A DNA stretch of 59,466 nt from Silicimonas sp. (GTDB lineage: Bacteria; Pseudomonadota; Alphaproteobacteria; Rhodobacterales; Rhodobacteraceae). Numbering within the stretch: the stretch's first letter is position 1; each line of letters opens with the position of its first letter. Below are positions 36,767 through 46,734 of this stretch, piece by piece. The notes beneath the pieces are model-generated. The model was not told the DNA's origin, ran no database searches, and saw nothing but the letters and a program-made list of their open reading frames with translations. The position numbers and the translations under genes are program-made. The stretch spans positions 1 through 59,466 of the forward strand of contig JAJEGW010000215.1 in NCBI GenBank assembly GCA_022819605.1. The letters run 5' to 3'.

Positions 36767-38029
36767 GTGCGTGAAATGGGCAGGATTGCGAAAGACGACG
36801 TCATCGTCATCGGTGCGGGCCAGGCCGGCCTCTGCGCGAGCTGTTTTCTGTCATGCCACGGAATCGAGCATGTTGTTCTCGAGGCTGGCCGTATTGGCGA
36901 ATCCTGGCGGTCCCAACGATGGGACAGCTTTTGCCTTGTGACGCCGAACTGGACCGTGACTTTGCCTGGGATGCCGCCGCATGCCGAACCCGAGGGGTTC
37001 ATGCCCTGCGGGGAGTTTGTCGCGTTCATGGAAAGGTTTGCCGGTTCATTCGCGGCGCCCGTGGAAACGTCGACGAAAGTCACCGCGATCCGACGCGACC
37101 CGAGGAGGGCGTGTTTCGAAGTCGAGACCACAAGCGGGATCAGGTATTGTAACGCCCTGATCATTTGTTGCGGCATGTACCAGTCTATTCGCCGACCCGC
37201 CGTTTCCCTCCACCTGCCGGCGGACGTCGACCAGATCGATGTCAGTTCCTACCGTAACCCCGGCGAACTGGCAGATGGCGCCGTTCTGGTTGTGGGTAGC
37301 GGACAGTCCGGCGCACAGGTTGCAGAGGAGGTGCGAAACGCCGGGCGCGAGGTCTGGTTGTGCGTGGGGCGTGCTGGACGCATACCGCGCCGATACCGCG
37401 GAAAGGACCTGTCGCGCTGGCAGGTCGACATGGGCTATCTCGATCGGACGCCTGATCAATTGGAATCCCCGGCACACAGGTTCCGGGGAGATCCCCATGT
37501 AAGCGGGCTCAACGGCGGGCACACCCTCAATCTCCACCAATTCCTGCGCGAAGGGGTTCGGCTCCTGGGTTCCCTTGAACGTGTGTCCGACGGCATGATC
37601 TTTCTTGCCGACAATCTCGAAACGAACATGCGCGCCGCCGACGCCTTTGCCGACGCCTTTTGCCGGTCAGTTGACAGCTACATCCTGGACAACGACATCG
37701 AGGCGCCGATGCCCGACGACGACAACTCGGATTTCGGTGGTGGAATCGGTCACTACCCGGCGACGCCTCGCAAGGTCATCCTGCAGGAAGCGGGAATCAG
37801 GACGGTCATCTGGGCCACCGGGTTCGGGTTCGACTTCTCATGGGTCGGTTTTCCGATCTTCGACGAATTCGGATACCCTTACACCCGGCGTGGCGTGACC
37901 GAAGTGGACGGGCTCTACTTTCTCGGCCTCAACTGGCTGCATACCCGCAAGTCCGGCATCATTCTCGGTGCACCGGACGATGCGCGTCATGTCGTTGATC
38001 ATGTGCGCCGGAATTTGGGATCACTCTGA
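36767..38029 (+). CDS. Flavin-containing monooxygenase-like oxidoreductase
   Basis: A 420-residue flavoprotein with two Rossmann motifs: GAGQAG at 16-21 for FAD, and VVGSGQSGAQVAEEV near 182-196 for NAD(P)H. The segment WRSQRWDSFCLVTPNW and the later VIWATGFGFDFSW are typical of bacterial FMO/YUCCA-like and MSMEG_0569-like proteins. The start is GTG at 36767 or ATG at 36776. Such enzymes oxygenate amines, sulfides or ketones. It begins the plus-strand operon of the nitrogen island and ends two bases before the next gene. Confidence 0.88.
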   Translation: MREMGRIAKDDVIVIGAGQAGLCASCFLSCHGIEHVVLEAGRIGESWRSQRWDSFCLVTPNWTVTLPGMPPHAEPEGFMPCGEFVAFMERFAGSFAAPVETSTKVTAIRRDPRRACFEVETTSGIRYCNALIICCGMYQSIRRPAVSLHLPADVDQIDVSSYRNPGELADGAVLVVGSGQSGAQVAEEVRNAGREVWLCVGRAGRIPRRYRGKDLSRWQVDMGYLDRTPDQLESPAHRFRGDPHVSGLNGGHTLNLHQFLREGVRLLGSLERVSDGMIFLADNLETNMRAADAFADAFCRSVDSYILDNDIEAPMPDDDNSDFGGGIGHYPATPRKVILQEAGIRTVIWATGFGFDFSWVGFPIFDEFGYPYTRRGVTEVDGLYFLGLNWLHTRKSGIILGAPDDARHVVDHVRRNLGSL

Positions 38030-38031
38030 CG

Positions 38032-39399
38032 ATGAAAGCGTTTCTGTCGAACTCCCTTCGACCGGATCTGCGAACTGCAATCGCGGCAGAATCCGAGACT
38101 GCACCCCGATCATTCGACGGCAACGACCGCCCGTTCTGGTGGGAGGATGCACCGAGGCCGGATACCGGGAGCGAACCGCTGCCCCGCGCCGTTGACGTCG
38201 CTGTCGTCGGTTCCGGCTATGCCGGCCTGACCGCGGCGATCACTCTTGCCCGCGCCGGTCGCGAGGTTGTCGTGCTGGAGGCGGATGTTCCGGGTTACGG
38301 CGCCTCCAGCCGTGCCGGCGGGATGATTGGCGGCGGCCATGTCATGCCGTTCGAGCTCTTGTCGAAACGGTACGGCGAACCCCTCGCCGCGGCGATTCTG
38401 CGGGAGGGGCTGAACGCATTCGAGTTCACGACGGGCCTGATCCGGTCCGAACGGCTACAGTGCGATTTCAGGACTGTCGGCAGGCTCCGCGCCGCCTGGA
38501 GACCGCGGGATTTCGACATGATTCAACGGGATGTCGACAATGTGATCCGTCATCTCGGCTATGACGTAACTGTCATTTCGAAGGAGCAAATGGCAGATGA
38601 GGTCCGGACTGAGAGCTATGCGGGTGGATGCATCTACAACCGGCATGGCGGCCTGCATCCCGCGAAGTTTCATGCGGGTCTGTTGGAACGCGCCTTGTAC
38701 TGGGGAGTGAAGGTCCGGTCGCGGGCCCGGGTAATGGGCATGGAGCGAGACAACCCCGGTCACCGCATCGACACCGTGCGGGGGTCGGTCCGTGCCGGGG
38801 ACGTTATCGTTGCAACCAATGGATACACGCTTCCCGAACTTCGGCCCTTCGCCAAACGCCTCATCCCGGTTCATGCCTACATGATCGCTACGCGTCCCCT
38901 GGGTGAGGCCCGCGTTCGCCAGCTGATTCCCAATCAACGCATGATCGTGGAAACCCGCTGGAGGCACTGCTATTATCGGCCTTCGCCGGATGGTCAGCGA
39001 ATTCTCTTCGGTGCAAGAGCGTCTCTGGGCCGCATTCGCCTTGATCGCGCGGCCTCGATCCTGCGCGGGTTGATGGTCGGGGTCTTCCCGGACTTGGCCG
39101 ATGCAACCGTTTCCCATTGCTGGACCGGACGGCTCGCCTTTGCCCGGGACTTTCTTCCCCATGTCGGGGAAATCGACGGCCGGCATTACGCACTCGCCTG
39201 CAACGGCTCTGGTGTTGCCCTGATGCCCTACCTGGGTCACCTGGCTGCCCAAAAGGTCCTGGGCAGGGCAGGCGGCGACAATGCCTATGATGGGCAAGAA
39301 TTCCGGCAGATTCATCCATTCTACAAGGGTCGGCCCTGGTTTCGTCCATTCCTTTCCGGATTCTACCGGTGGAAGGACATTCGCGAAGGATCGCACTGA
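38032..39399 (+). CDS. FAD-dependent amine/amino-acid oxidase (DAO family)
   Basis: A 455-residue flavoprotein. An N-terminal extension of about 50 residues with FWWEDAPRPD precedes the FAD motif VAVVGSGYAGLTAAITLARA, a layout seen in gamma-glutamylputrescine-oxidase-like proteins. The C-terminal glycine box is CWTGRLAFARDFLPHVGE and YALACNGSGVALMPYLG. The family oxidises secondary amines or N-methyl amino acids such as sarcosine. It fits a pathway that removes an N-alkyl group. Confidence 0.88.
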   Translation: MKAFLSNSLRPDLRTAIAAESETAPRSFDGNDRPFWWEDAPRPDTGSEPLPRAVDVAVVGSGYAGLTAAITLARAGREVVVLEADVPGYGASSRAGGMIGGGHVMPFELLSKRYGEPLAAAILREGLNAFEFTTGLIRSERLQCDFRTVGRLRAAWRPRDFDMIQRDVDNVIRHLGYDVTVISKEQMADEVRTESYAGGCIYNRHGGLHPAKFHAGLLERALYWGVKVRSRARVMGMERDNPGHRIDTVRGSVRAGDVIVATNGYTLPELRPFAKRLIPVHAYMIATRPLGEARVRQLIPNQRMIVETRWRHCYYRPSPDGQRILFGARASLGRIRLDRAASILRGLMVGVFPDLADATVSHCWTGRLAFARDFLPHVGEIDGRHYALACNGSGVALMPYLGHLAAQKVLGRAGGDNAYDGQEFRQIHPFYKGRPWFRPFLSGFYRWKDIREGSH

Positions 39400-39469
39400 C
39401 AATGGCGTTGATGCTGACGGCAGCGATGATGGCGACGCTGACCGGCTTGCTTGAGAGAGGCCGGTTGCC

Positions 39470-41551
39470 TTGACGTGGACAGTTGGCGTTGACGTCGGGG
39501 GTTCTTTCACCGATTTCTTTGCCGTCAATGAACGTGACGGAAGAACAGCCGTCCACAAGGTATTGTCGACGCCGAAGAACCCGGCCCTGGCCATCAACCA
39601 GGGCCTTCGGGAAATGTGCGATGATCACGGGATTGCCCCCCACGCGATTTCGCGTTTCTCCCACGGAACTACCGTCGGAACCAATGCCCTGATCCAACGC
39701 AAGGGCGCGCGGGTCGCAGTGGTCACGACGAACGGCTTTCGCGACCTTTTGGAAATCGGGCGGCAGACTCGGCCGAGCATCTTCAGCCTTCAACTCGACC
39801 ATCCGGCACCGCTGGTGCCACGAAAACTCCGCTTCGAACTGGACGAACGGATCGGCCCGGGAGGCGAAATCATCAAGCCGCCAACCGATGCCAGCATCAT
39901 CGAGACAGTTGGCCGCGTGCGCGAAAGTGGAGTCGACGCCTGCGCGATCTGCTTCTTGTTCTCATTCGCTGATGACGCGAGTGAAAGACGGATTGCTGCC
40001 GCGTTGAAAGAAGGGATTCAGGGTCTCTATTTGTCCCTGTCCTCGGATATTTATCCCGAAATTCGCGAATTCGAGCGGTTCTCGACGACGGTGCTGAACG
40101 CCTACCTGCAACCGGCATTCGACGAATACCTGACGACGCTTGAAGCTGACCTTCGCACGATCATTCCGTCTGCGGTAATCGGCATCAATCAGTCAAACGG
40201 CGGATTGACGTCGATTGGCACCGGTCGCGACTACCCGGTCCGCACAATACTGTCCGGCCCTGCAGCCGGGGTTCTCGGATCGATTCACGTCGCCCGCGAA
40301 TCATCCCACAGAAATGTCATCACGCTCGACATGGGAGGTACGAGCGCAGACGTTGGGCTGATTCGAGAATACGAAGCCGACCTCAGCACCAGCCGGGACG
40401 TGGCCGGATTCCCCGTACGGCTGCCGATGATCGACATCCACACCGTCGGCGCCGGTGGCGGTTCGGTGGCATGGATCGATCGCGATGGTTTGCTGAAAGT
40501 CGGCCCCAGAAGCGCTGGCACCGACCCCGGTCCAGCCTGCTACGGCCGGGGAGGGGTTGAGCCGACAGTCACTGATGCCAACGCGGTCCTGGGCCGCCTG
40601 GACCCTGCGGGTCTTCTGGGAGGAAAAATGAGAATCGACATCAAGGCGGCAAGAGAAGCGATTCAGCAGGTTGCGGAGCCGATCGGCCTCAGTGTCGAGG
40701 CCACCGCCCTTGGCATAACCGATATAGTCGTTGCGAACATGGTACGCGCCGTGCGCCGCATCTCCATTGAAAGGGGCTACGACCCGCGGGACTATACCCT
40801 GATGTCCTTCGGGGGCGCTGGCGGTCTCCATGCCGTCGAGGTTGCACGCATGCTGGGAATTCGCCGGGTTGTCGTCCCGCAAGCCCCTGGAATCCTGTGT
40901 GCGATGGGACTTGTCGTGGCCGACATGAAGGAAGACCTTGTCCGGTCAACCCGGTTTCGCGTCACGGACGGTTATTTTGAAGAGCTGCGTCCCGTCTTGC
41001 AGGAATTGGCGAAAGACCTCGATTCCTGGTTTGAAGCCGAGAGAATTCCTGGATGCGACAGGGACAGGCGAATTGCCCTTGATATGAGATTTGTCGGTCA
41101 AAATCACGAACTTCGCGTCCCGCTGCCCGATGCGACCATCGATTCTGCTCCGTCCGGCTCCCGCCTGTCGGACATGTTCCTGGCAGAACACCGGCGCTGC
41201 TATGGATACGCCAACGCCGATGACCATGTCGAGATCATCAATGTGCGGCTCACCGGCCTCGGCCGAAGGCGTCGGGAATTTTCCGGTGAAGGGGAACGGT
41301 CAATGCGAGATGCGGAAGTCCCTCGACCGGCAACAGTGCGGCCGGTTCTCTTTGACATTGCGTCGGGTTCGCCAACGGATACGCCGGTTTTCGAGCGCGG
41401 GGCGCTTGCACCAGGGCAGGAGTTCACGGGTCCGGCCGTCATCCGGCAACTGGACTCGACCACGGTTCTCGGGCCTGGCGATTCTCTTTTGGTCGACGAG
41501 TGCCGCAACTTGGTCATTGATGTTTCACAGCAGGGGAGTCGCCAACCGTGA
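39470..41551 (+). CDS. hyuA: HyuA: ATP-dependent hydantoinase/oxoprolinase, subunit A
   Basis: A 693-residue protein from a TTG start with GAGAGAGG upstream. The phosphate-binding N-terminus is VGVDVGGSFTDFFAVN, then RFSHGTTVGTNALIQRKGAR, and the actin-like-fold core contains VITLDMGGTSADVGLI and FGGAGGLHAVEVA. Together with HyuB it forms ATP-dependent ring-opening enzymes that act on 5-oxoproline, N-methylhydantoin or related cyclic amides; acetone and acetophenone carboxylases are distant relatives. GTGA overlap joins it to hyuB. Confidence 0.92.
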   Translation: MTWTVGVDVGGSFTDFFAVNERDGRTAVHKVLSTPKNPALAINQGLREMCDDHGIAPHAISRFSHGTTVGTNALIQRKGARVAVVTTNGFRDLLEIGRQTRPSIFSLQLDHPAPLVPRKLRFELDERIGPGGEIIKPPTDASIIETVGRVRESGVDACAICFLFSFADDASERRIAAALKEGIQGLYLSLSSDIYPEIREFERFSTTVLNAYLQPAFDEYLTTLEADLRTIIPSAVIGINQSNGGLTSIGTGRDYPVRTILSGPAAGVLGSIHVARESSHRNVITLDMGGTSADVGLIREYEADLSTSRDVAGFPVRLPMIDIHTVGAGGGSVAWIDRDGLLKVGPRSAGTDPGPACYGRGGVEPTVTDANAVLGRLDPAGLLGGKMRIDIKAAREAIQQVAEPIGLSVEATALGITDIVVANMVRAVRRISIERGYDPRDYTLMSFGGAGGLHAVEVARMLGIRRVVVPQAPGILCAMGLVVADMKEDLVRSTRFRVTDGYFEELRPVLQELAKDLDSWFEAERIPGCDRDRRIALDMRFVGQNHELRVPLPDATIDSAPSGSRLSDMFLAEHRRCYGYANADDHVEIINVRLTGLGRRRREFSGEGERSMRDAEVPRPATVRPVLFDIASGSPTDTPVFERGALAPGQEFTGPAVIRQLDSTTVLGPGDSLLVDECRNLVIDVSQQGSRQP

Positions 41552-43227
41552 CCGATCTGACAATCGATCCGATTTCTCTCGAGATCATGTCGAATGCCCT
41601 GCGATCCGTTGCCGACGAGACATACAATGCGCTGACGCGCAGCGCCTATTCTACGAATATCAAGGAACGGAAAGATCACTCTACGGCGGTCATGGACGCC
41701 AATGGCCGACTCGTTGCGCAGGCTGAGAATTCCTTGCCCATACACCTGTCATCCATGGCCGGTCTCATGCGGGCCCTGCTCGCCAAGTATCCTGCCGATG
41801 AGATTCGCGAAGGAGACATTTTTGTTTCGAACGATCCCCATGTCGCCGGAGGTTCGCACCTACCCGACATCAACCTGGCGATGCCGGTCTTTGTGGACGG
41901 TCGACGCCTTGCCTTCGTTTGCAATATTGCACACCACGCCGATGTTGGCGGCATGGTGCCGGGATCCGTGGCGGGAGGGATGACGGAGATCTTCCAGGAA
42001 GGTCTGCGCATCCCTGCCGTCAAGCTCTTTGACCGGGGGGCGCTTGTACGGGACTTGTTCGACATCCTGCTGCTGAATGTCCGCGTTCCCGACGAACGGA
42101 AGGGCGATTACAACGCCCAGATCGCGGCATGCTGGCTGGGCGAACGGAGAATGCAAGAACTTTCCGCCCGCCATGATCCCGAAACTCTTGAAACTGCGTT
42201 TGACGAGATCATCCGGCGAACGGAAGACAGGTTGCGTCGTGCGGTCAGCGAGATTCCTGACGGAACCTACAGTTGCGAAGACATGATGGATGACGACGGT
42301 TGCGAGAACTATGACGTTGTCGTCCGTGTCACGGTCCGAATTCGGGGGAGCCGGATCTCGTTCGACTTTGCCGGGACAGCGCCGCAAACTGCAGGGAATA
42401 TCAACGTTCCATTCAACGCCAGCCATGCGACGCTGTGCTACGTGTTGAAAGCGCTTGTCGATCCCGAAGTACCGAATAACGAAGGTGTGCTGAACGTCTG
42501 CGAAATGATCGCCGAACCCGGGACTCTCGTGAACTGCATCGCTCCTGCGCCCTGCGCGGCGCGCGCGAACACCTGCCAGCGCATTGTCGACGTTGTAATC
42601 GGTGCGCTGAAAGATGCCCTGCCGGAAGCAGTGGTCGCGGCGTCCAATGGTGCGAATACGGCCGCCGTTTATTCCGGCACCCGTCCGGAGTCTGGGGAAC
42701 CCTACGTCTATCTGGAGACAATTGGCGGCGGGTTCGGCGGCCGTGCTGCGAAGGATGGAACCGATGGCGTCCAGGTCCATTCAACCAACACATCCAACCT
42801 GCCGATAGAGGTCATGGAAACCGAATACCCTCTCAGGGTCAGCCGCTATGAACTCGTGCAGGATTCCGGCGGCGCAGGGACTAATCGGGGCGGCTTGGCG
42901 ATCCGACGGGACGTGATGCCGATCGGCCATGCCTGCACTTTCAGCGGGCAGGGCGAAAGATTCAGGCATGCGCCATGGGGGCTGTTCGGAGGTTCGCCCG
43001 GAATGACCGGGCGTTTTGCGTTGATTCGCGGCGACGGTCGGGAGTCCCGACTTTCGGGAAAGCCCATGTCGGTCGAAGTTCCGCCAGGCGTGACCATTTC
43101 CGCCCAGACCGCCGGAGGCGGTGGCTACGGGGAACCGGAGCAGCGCGGTGCCCACCGGTGCCAGGAGGATCTTGACAGCGAGAAGTTCTCGTCGAATTTC
43201 ATGAAGCGACACTACGGGTTTCAGTGA
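41548..43227 (+). CDS. hyuB: HyuB: ATP-dependent hydantoinase/oxoprolinase, subunit B
   Basis: A 559-residue protein with a GTG start inside the end of hyuA. Conserved HyuB stretches are STNIKERKDHSTAVMDANGR, NDPHVAGGSHLPDINLAMP and the later ETIGGGFGGRAAKDGTDGVQ. It completes the hydrolase. Specificity between N-methylhydantoin, oxoproline and other lactams cannot be read from sequence. Transcription runs toward the convergent M24 gene with about 70 bp between the stops. Confidence 0.92.
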   Translation: MTDLTIDPISLEIMSNALRSVADETYNALTRSAYSTNIKERKDHSTAVMDANGRLVAQAENSLPIHLSSMAGLMRALLAKYPADEIREGDIFVSNDPHVAGGSHLPDINLAMPVFVDGRRLAFVCNIAHHADVGGMVPGSVAGGMTEIFQEGLRIPAVKLFDRGALVRDLFDILLLNVRVPDERKGDYNAQIAACWLGERRMQELSARHDPETLETAFDEIIRRTEDRLRRAVSEIPDGTYSCEDMMDDDGCENYDVVVRVTVRIRGSRISFDFAGTAPQTAGNINVPFNASHATLCYVLKALVDPEVPNNEGVLNVCEMIAEPGTLVNCIAPAPCAARANTCQRIVDVVIGALKDALPEAVVAASNGANTAAVYSGTRPESGEPYVYLETIGGGFGGRAAKDGTDGVQVHSTNTSNLPIEVMETEYPLRVSRYELVQDSGGAGTNRGGLAIRRDVMPIGHACTFSGQGERFRHAPWGLFGGSPGMTGRFALIRGDGRESRLSGKPMSVEVPPGVTISAQTAGGGGYGEPEQRGAHRCQEDLDSEKFSSNFMKRHYGFQ

Positions 43228-43296
43228 CGGTCGACCGGAACGCATCCGGGAACGCCGCGGGAGCCGCGATCGGAACGGACGGTGCGTCCGGGGCGG

Positions 43297-44493
43297 TCAG
43301 AACGGAATCATCGGCGTTGTGGTCAGGAGTTCGATCCCGTCCTCGTTGACGATCACGTTCTGTTCGAAGCCAGCAGTCCCGATGCCATCTTTCGCGATGA
43401 ATGCCTCGACGCCAAGGACGGTATTCGTTTCGATCACGGCATCCAGATGATCATGGACGGTGCTCAGGTAGGGTGGCGTCTCGAAATAAAGTCCGTTCGA
43501 GTGACCATAGAACGGGTATTGTGCCGAAGCGCCGCCGCCGTCCGATCCGATTTCAGCCACGAGCCGGTCGCCGTGTTCCGCGATCTCCTTGTACGAACGC
43601 CCGGGGCGCACGGCCTCGCACAGCGATTCGACAACGGCTGCACAGCCCTCGATCAGCGTCCGTTGTTCGCGGTCGGGCCGGTTGCCGACAACCGCGGTCC
43701 GGCCAGGGTCGAAATAGTATCCCTGCAGGATCGGTCCGATGATGAAGGCGCGTACGAGGTCGCCATGCCTCGGAACCAGGGTTGAATATCCGGTGAAGGG
43801 ATCGCTGCAGGTGTATGCGGTCAGTTTCCCGTGGGTACAGACGATCTTGTGGTAGGTCCCGCCCCGGCGCAGAAGCTCGGCGGCCGCCAGCCCGGCGGCT
43901 TCGGCTTCGCTGACCCCGGCAATCAGCCGTTCCATGAGGATGTCCATGGCGGGATTGACGATGGCCGCACCTTCCCGGAAGCAGTCCAGTTCCCGGTCGG
44001 TCTTGATGAATCGCACGGAACGCACGAGATCGTCCACGACCCGCCAGGTGAATTGCGGGTTTGCAACCACGAGACGCTCCCACTGCGCGACCGGAAAGAA
44101 ATCCGATCCCGAGAAGGCAATCGGGTCTGTGACCTTGCGATCCTCCAGCGCCATGATGATGCTGGCAACTGGGTCGGGGTGATTGCGTACGCGATCGGTC
44201 GCCACGAGCTCGGGGCGCAGTTCGGGATCGTCGACATGCAGTTCCGGCGTCTCGCCGGGCTGCAGCAGCACGGCGCAGAACGTCCGCGCCCGGTGCGAGC
44301 TGATGTCGACGCCCTGCCCGGTGGTGTGGGAGAAATAATTGGTCAGGTAGATGATGTCTCCGGCACGGTCGAAGGACGCGCTGGTCTTGCCCCAGACCAC
44401 CGCGCACTCGATGCCGCGACGCCTCATCTCGTCTTCGACGCGGGACCATCTCAGCTGGTATTCCTCGATCGAAAAGTAACGGGCAACCATCAT
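43297..44493 (-). CDS. M24-family (pita-bread) hydrolase, creatinase-like
   Basis: A 398-residue protein with the N-terminal creatinase domain and a C-terminal pita-bread domain from about 170. Aminopeptidase P has five metal ligands (Asp, Asp, His, Glu, Glu). Here the first Asp is replaced by Ile in FIIGPILQGYYFDPGRT. The second Asp, the His in YGHSNGLYFETPP, and two Glu (GVEAFI, FEQNVIV) remain. Creatinase likewise lacks a metal and uses its His, so hydrolysis of a non-peptide C-N bond is plausible. The start overlaps the end of the amidohydrolase gene. Confidence 0.87.
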   Translation of the reverse strand: MMVARYFSIEEYQLRWSRVEDEMRRRGIECAVVWGKTSASFDRAGDIIYLTNYFSHTTGQGVDISSHRARTFCAVLLQPGETPELHVDDPELRPELVATDRVRNHPDPVASIIMALEDRKVTDPIAFSGSDFFPVAQWERLVVANPQFTWRVVDDLVRSVRFIKTDRELDCFREGAAIVNPAMDILMERLIAGVSEAEAAGLAAAELLRRGGTYHKIVCTHGKLTAYTCSDPFTGYSTLVPRHGDLVRAFIIGPILQGYYFDPGRTAVVGNRPDREQRTLIEGCAAVVESLCEAVRPGRSYKEIAEHGDRLVAEIGSDGGGASAQYPFYGHSNGLYFETPPYLSTVHDHLDAVIETNTVLGVEAFIAKDGIGTAGFEQNVIVNEDGIELLTTTPMIPF

Positions 44494-46733
44494 TCATCCT
44501 CCTCATGCGGCCTCAGGAAACGCTGCAGGACATTGCCGGTGATCCGCGCGACATTGTTGTCGAAGCCGTCATGGGCGAGGGACGTGATCCATGTGATCGA
44601 TCCCGCTGAAAATACGGCACCACCGCCGGGTGTCTCGAAATACACCATGTCGGCGCGGACGAATCCATGCTGGGAACCGTCGGTTCCGCGGGTTGCGATC
44701 GGGTATTCCTCGCAGCTCAGGATGCCGTCGATTCCGACGTTCTCGGATGTTGCGAGGACGACGCTGTTGGGCGGAGAGCCAAGATCGGGGTCCCAGCGAT
44801 CGATTTCGATTCCCGCCGCACCGCCACCCCGGCGGCCGAAATCTCCGATAACCTCCTCCGGCTCGATTCCGTCGAAAATGAAGGCGAACTCCGGTTCATG
44901 GCTCGCCGCTGTCCGCCGATAGTATGTCGACCGGGCGAACATGGTCGATGAATACCCTACACCGACCAGCCTTTGCGGTGCCCGGCCGCTGGAGCGCCAG
45001 AGGCCTCCGGGCTCGCCTGTAAAGAGCATGTGATCCTCACCGGGTTCACCCTCCCAGGCCCGCACGCCCGTAGCACCCTTGCGGCATTCCAGGATTCCCG
45101 GGAAGCCGTCATGGAAGGCGACGCGCCAGTAGAAGCCATTTCCGCCGAGATAGAGATGTCGACCGCCATTCTGCTGATAGCTGTCGAAGGCGTCCCACAT
45201 GTTCGTGGACGTGTATTCGGGATGGGACAGGGTAATGATCGCCCTGTAGCCCGAGATCGCGTCGACGCCTCGTGCATGAATGTCCTCATCCGTGATGACA
45301 TCGTATGGCTGGCCGATGTGCTCGAGCCAGGCCAGCAAGTGCGTATCGTTGATGTAATTGAACGTATAGGGCCCCGGACGCATGGTCAGCATGGGTCGCA
45401 GGCGGCTGCTGTAGCAGACACCGCTTCCATCCATGTGATGGTCATAGGTCGAATGACCCAGTTCGCGATGCTCATGGAGGTGAAGTTCGTACTGGCTGAG
45501 CTGGTTGACGCTTTCCGCCATCACCTCGGAGCCGACCATGTCGACCTTCACATGGGTATTTGCGTAGGCGAGATAGGTTGCAGTGCTGGCGATCACCGCC
45601 ACGTCCGCGGTCCGTTCGCCGGCAGGCGGACGCACGAAGAAAGGGATATGGTCCAGATCGCCGTCATCCGTCTCCAGGATGGCGGCGTAGTATCCGCTCC
45701 GGCAGTCATCCGGCACTTTCCAGGTGAAGTCGGTCTCCCAGCCGCAATCGTAGATGTCGTCCGAATGGAAGTGAATTGCGGCGTACAGTTCCGGTGCGGT
45801 CTTCCAGCTCAAGACCGATGAATCCCAGTTGCACCCTGTCATCGCCCGTGTCGGCACGTTTATCGTGCGGCCATGGACTGCATTGCCGGAAACGTCCTCG
45901 ATCCGGTCGGATGCCATCTGTCTGGAGAAATCCCAGCTTGCCAGAATCCCTGACCGGATCGGAGAACCTCCGGATGATCGAAGAAAGGCATCGGCTTCTT
46001 CAAGCTCCAGGACGGTGCCAAAGACAGTCGGCCGCTCGATCTTCCCGTCGAAGAACCGGCAGGCGCTGGCTGCTGCGGGTTTGGCCGTCCCGGTACTGGT
46101 TGCGGCGATGAGAAAGGGGATTCCGGAACCGGGTGCCGACACGCCTTCCCCCAGCTCCATTGATGCCGTTGCGGCACGGGGGATTCCCGGAATCGCCCGC
46201 GTCGCAATCTGGCCAACCATTGCGGTTCCCAAATCAAAATCCATGGACGCCATTACCAGGTACCAATGCCTGTACAGCAATGGCACGCTGCTGCTGACCC
46301 TTCCGCATCCGCCGATCGTGAGCGCCAGCGTTCCGTCCGCGTCCAGCCCCAGTTGCCACCCTCGCTCGGCCGCGCCGTCCCAGTGGCTCAGGATCGTCTG
46401 CTCTCCCCGTCCGGGACGTGTCGGCCAGACAAGTGCGGCAACCGAGAATCGCTTTTGAGAGGCCAGGCGGTCCGGATCATCGATCCTGGCAAAGGAACCC
46501 GGAAATGCGGGTTGGAAACGGCCCGTTATCGGGTCAGGCCGAATGCGCGCGACAGGGTCAACGCGGAAACCGGGACCGAGGGGATCGAGGTCTGCGCAGA
46601 TCACCCGTCCGACCCGGGCCCTGTAACTGTCGATGCCGTCGCAGCTGACCTTGAACGCGATCGTGGATCCCGGGGAAGCGTGCCAGTCGTCACAGTAGCC
46701 GAGCATGCGAATTCCGGACACGAAGGTATTCAT
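44490..46733 (-). CDS. N,N-dimethylformamidase-like amidohydrolase, large subunit
   Basis: A 747-residue protein matching the DMFase large subunit. A concanavalin/LamG-like domain (about 90-260) contains LASWDFSRQM at its end. A central domain follows, with SATYLAYANTHVKVDMVG, GHSTYDHHMDG and IITLSHPEYTSTNMWDAFDS. The characterised Paracoccus enzyme binds one iron by Tyr399, Tyr440 and Glu521 with His519 nearby. Tyr390, Tyr430, Glu506 and His504 here fall at matching spacings. DMFase releases dimethylamine and formate from dimethylformamide; the substrate here may differ. It is coupled to the small subunit gene, one base away. Confidence 0.9.
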   Translation of the reverse strand: MNTFVSGIRMLGYCDDWHASPGSTIAFKVSCDGIDSYRARVGRVICADLDPLGPGFRVDPVARIRPDPITGRFQPAFPGSFARIDDPDRLASQKRFSVAALVWPTRPGRGEQTILSHWDGAAERGWQLGLDADGTLALTIGGCGRVSSSVPLLYRHWYLVMASMDFDLGTAMVGQIATRAIPGIPRAATASMELGEGVSAPGSGIPFLIAATSTGTAKPAAASACRFFDGKIERPTVFGTVLELEEADAFLRSSGGSPIRSGILASWDFSRQMASDRIEDVSGNAVHGRTINVPTRAMTGCNWDSSVLSWKTAPELYAAIHFHSDDIYDCGWETDFTWKVPDDCRSGYYAAILETDDGDLDHIPFFVRPPAGERTADVAVIASTATYLAYANTHVKVDMVGSEVMAESVNQLSQYELHLHEHRELGHSTYDHHMDGSGVCYSSRLRPMLTMRPGPYTFNYINDTHLLAWLEHIGQPYDVITDEDIHARGVDAISGYRAIITLSHPEYTSTNMWDAFDSYQQNGGRHLYLGGNGFYWRVAFHDGFPGILECRKGATGVRAWEGEPGEDHMLFTGEPGGLWRSSGRAPQRLVGVGYSSTMFARSTYYRRTAASHEPEFAFIFDGIEPEEVIGDFGRRGGGAAGIEIDRWDPDLGSPPNSVVLATSENVGIDGILSCEEYPIATRGTDGSQHGFVRADMVYFETPGGGAVFSAGSITWITSLAHDGFDNNVARITGNVLQRFLRPHEEDE

Positions 46734-46734
46734 G

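Noticed and set aside
38455..39597. 380-residue minus-strand open frame over the DAO gene
   Set aside because: No motif, and it runs against a complete flavoprotein gene.
43297..44493. Reading the M24 protein as the DMSP lyase DddP
   Set aside because: DddP is also M24-like in roseobacters, but its characteristic N-terminal region and active-site surroundings are not visible here; the context also favours nitrogen compounds.
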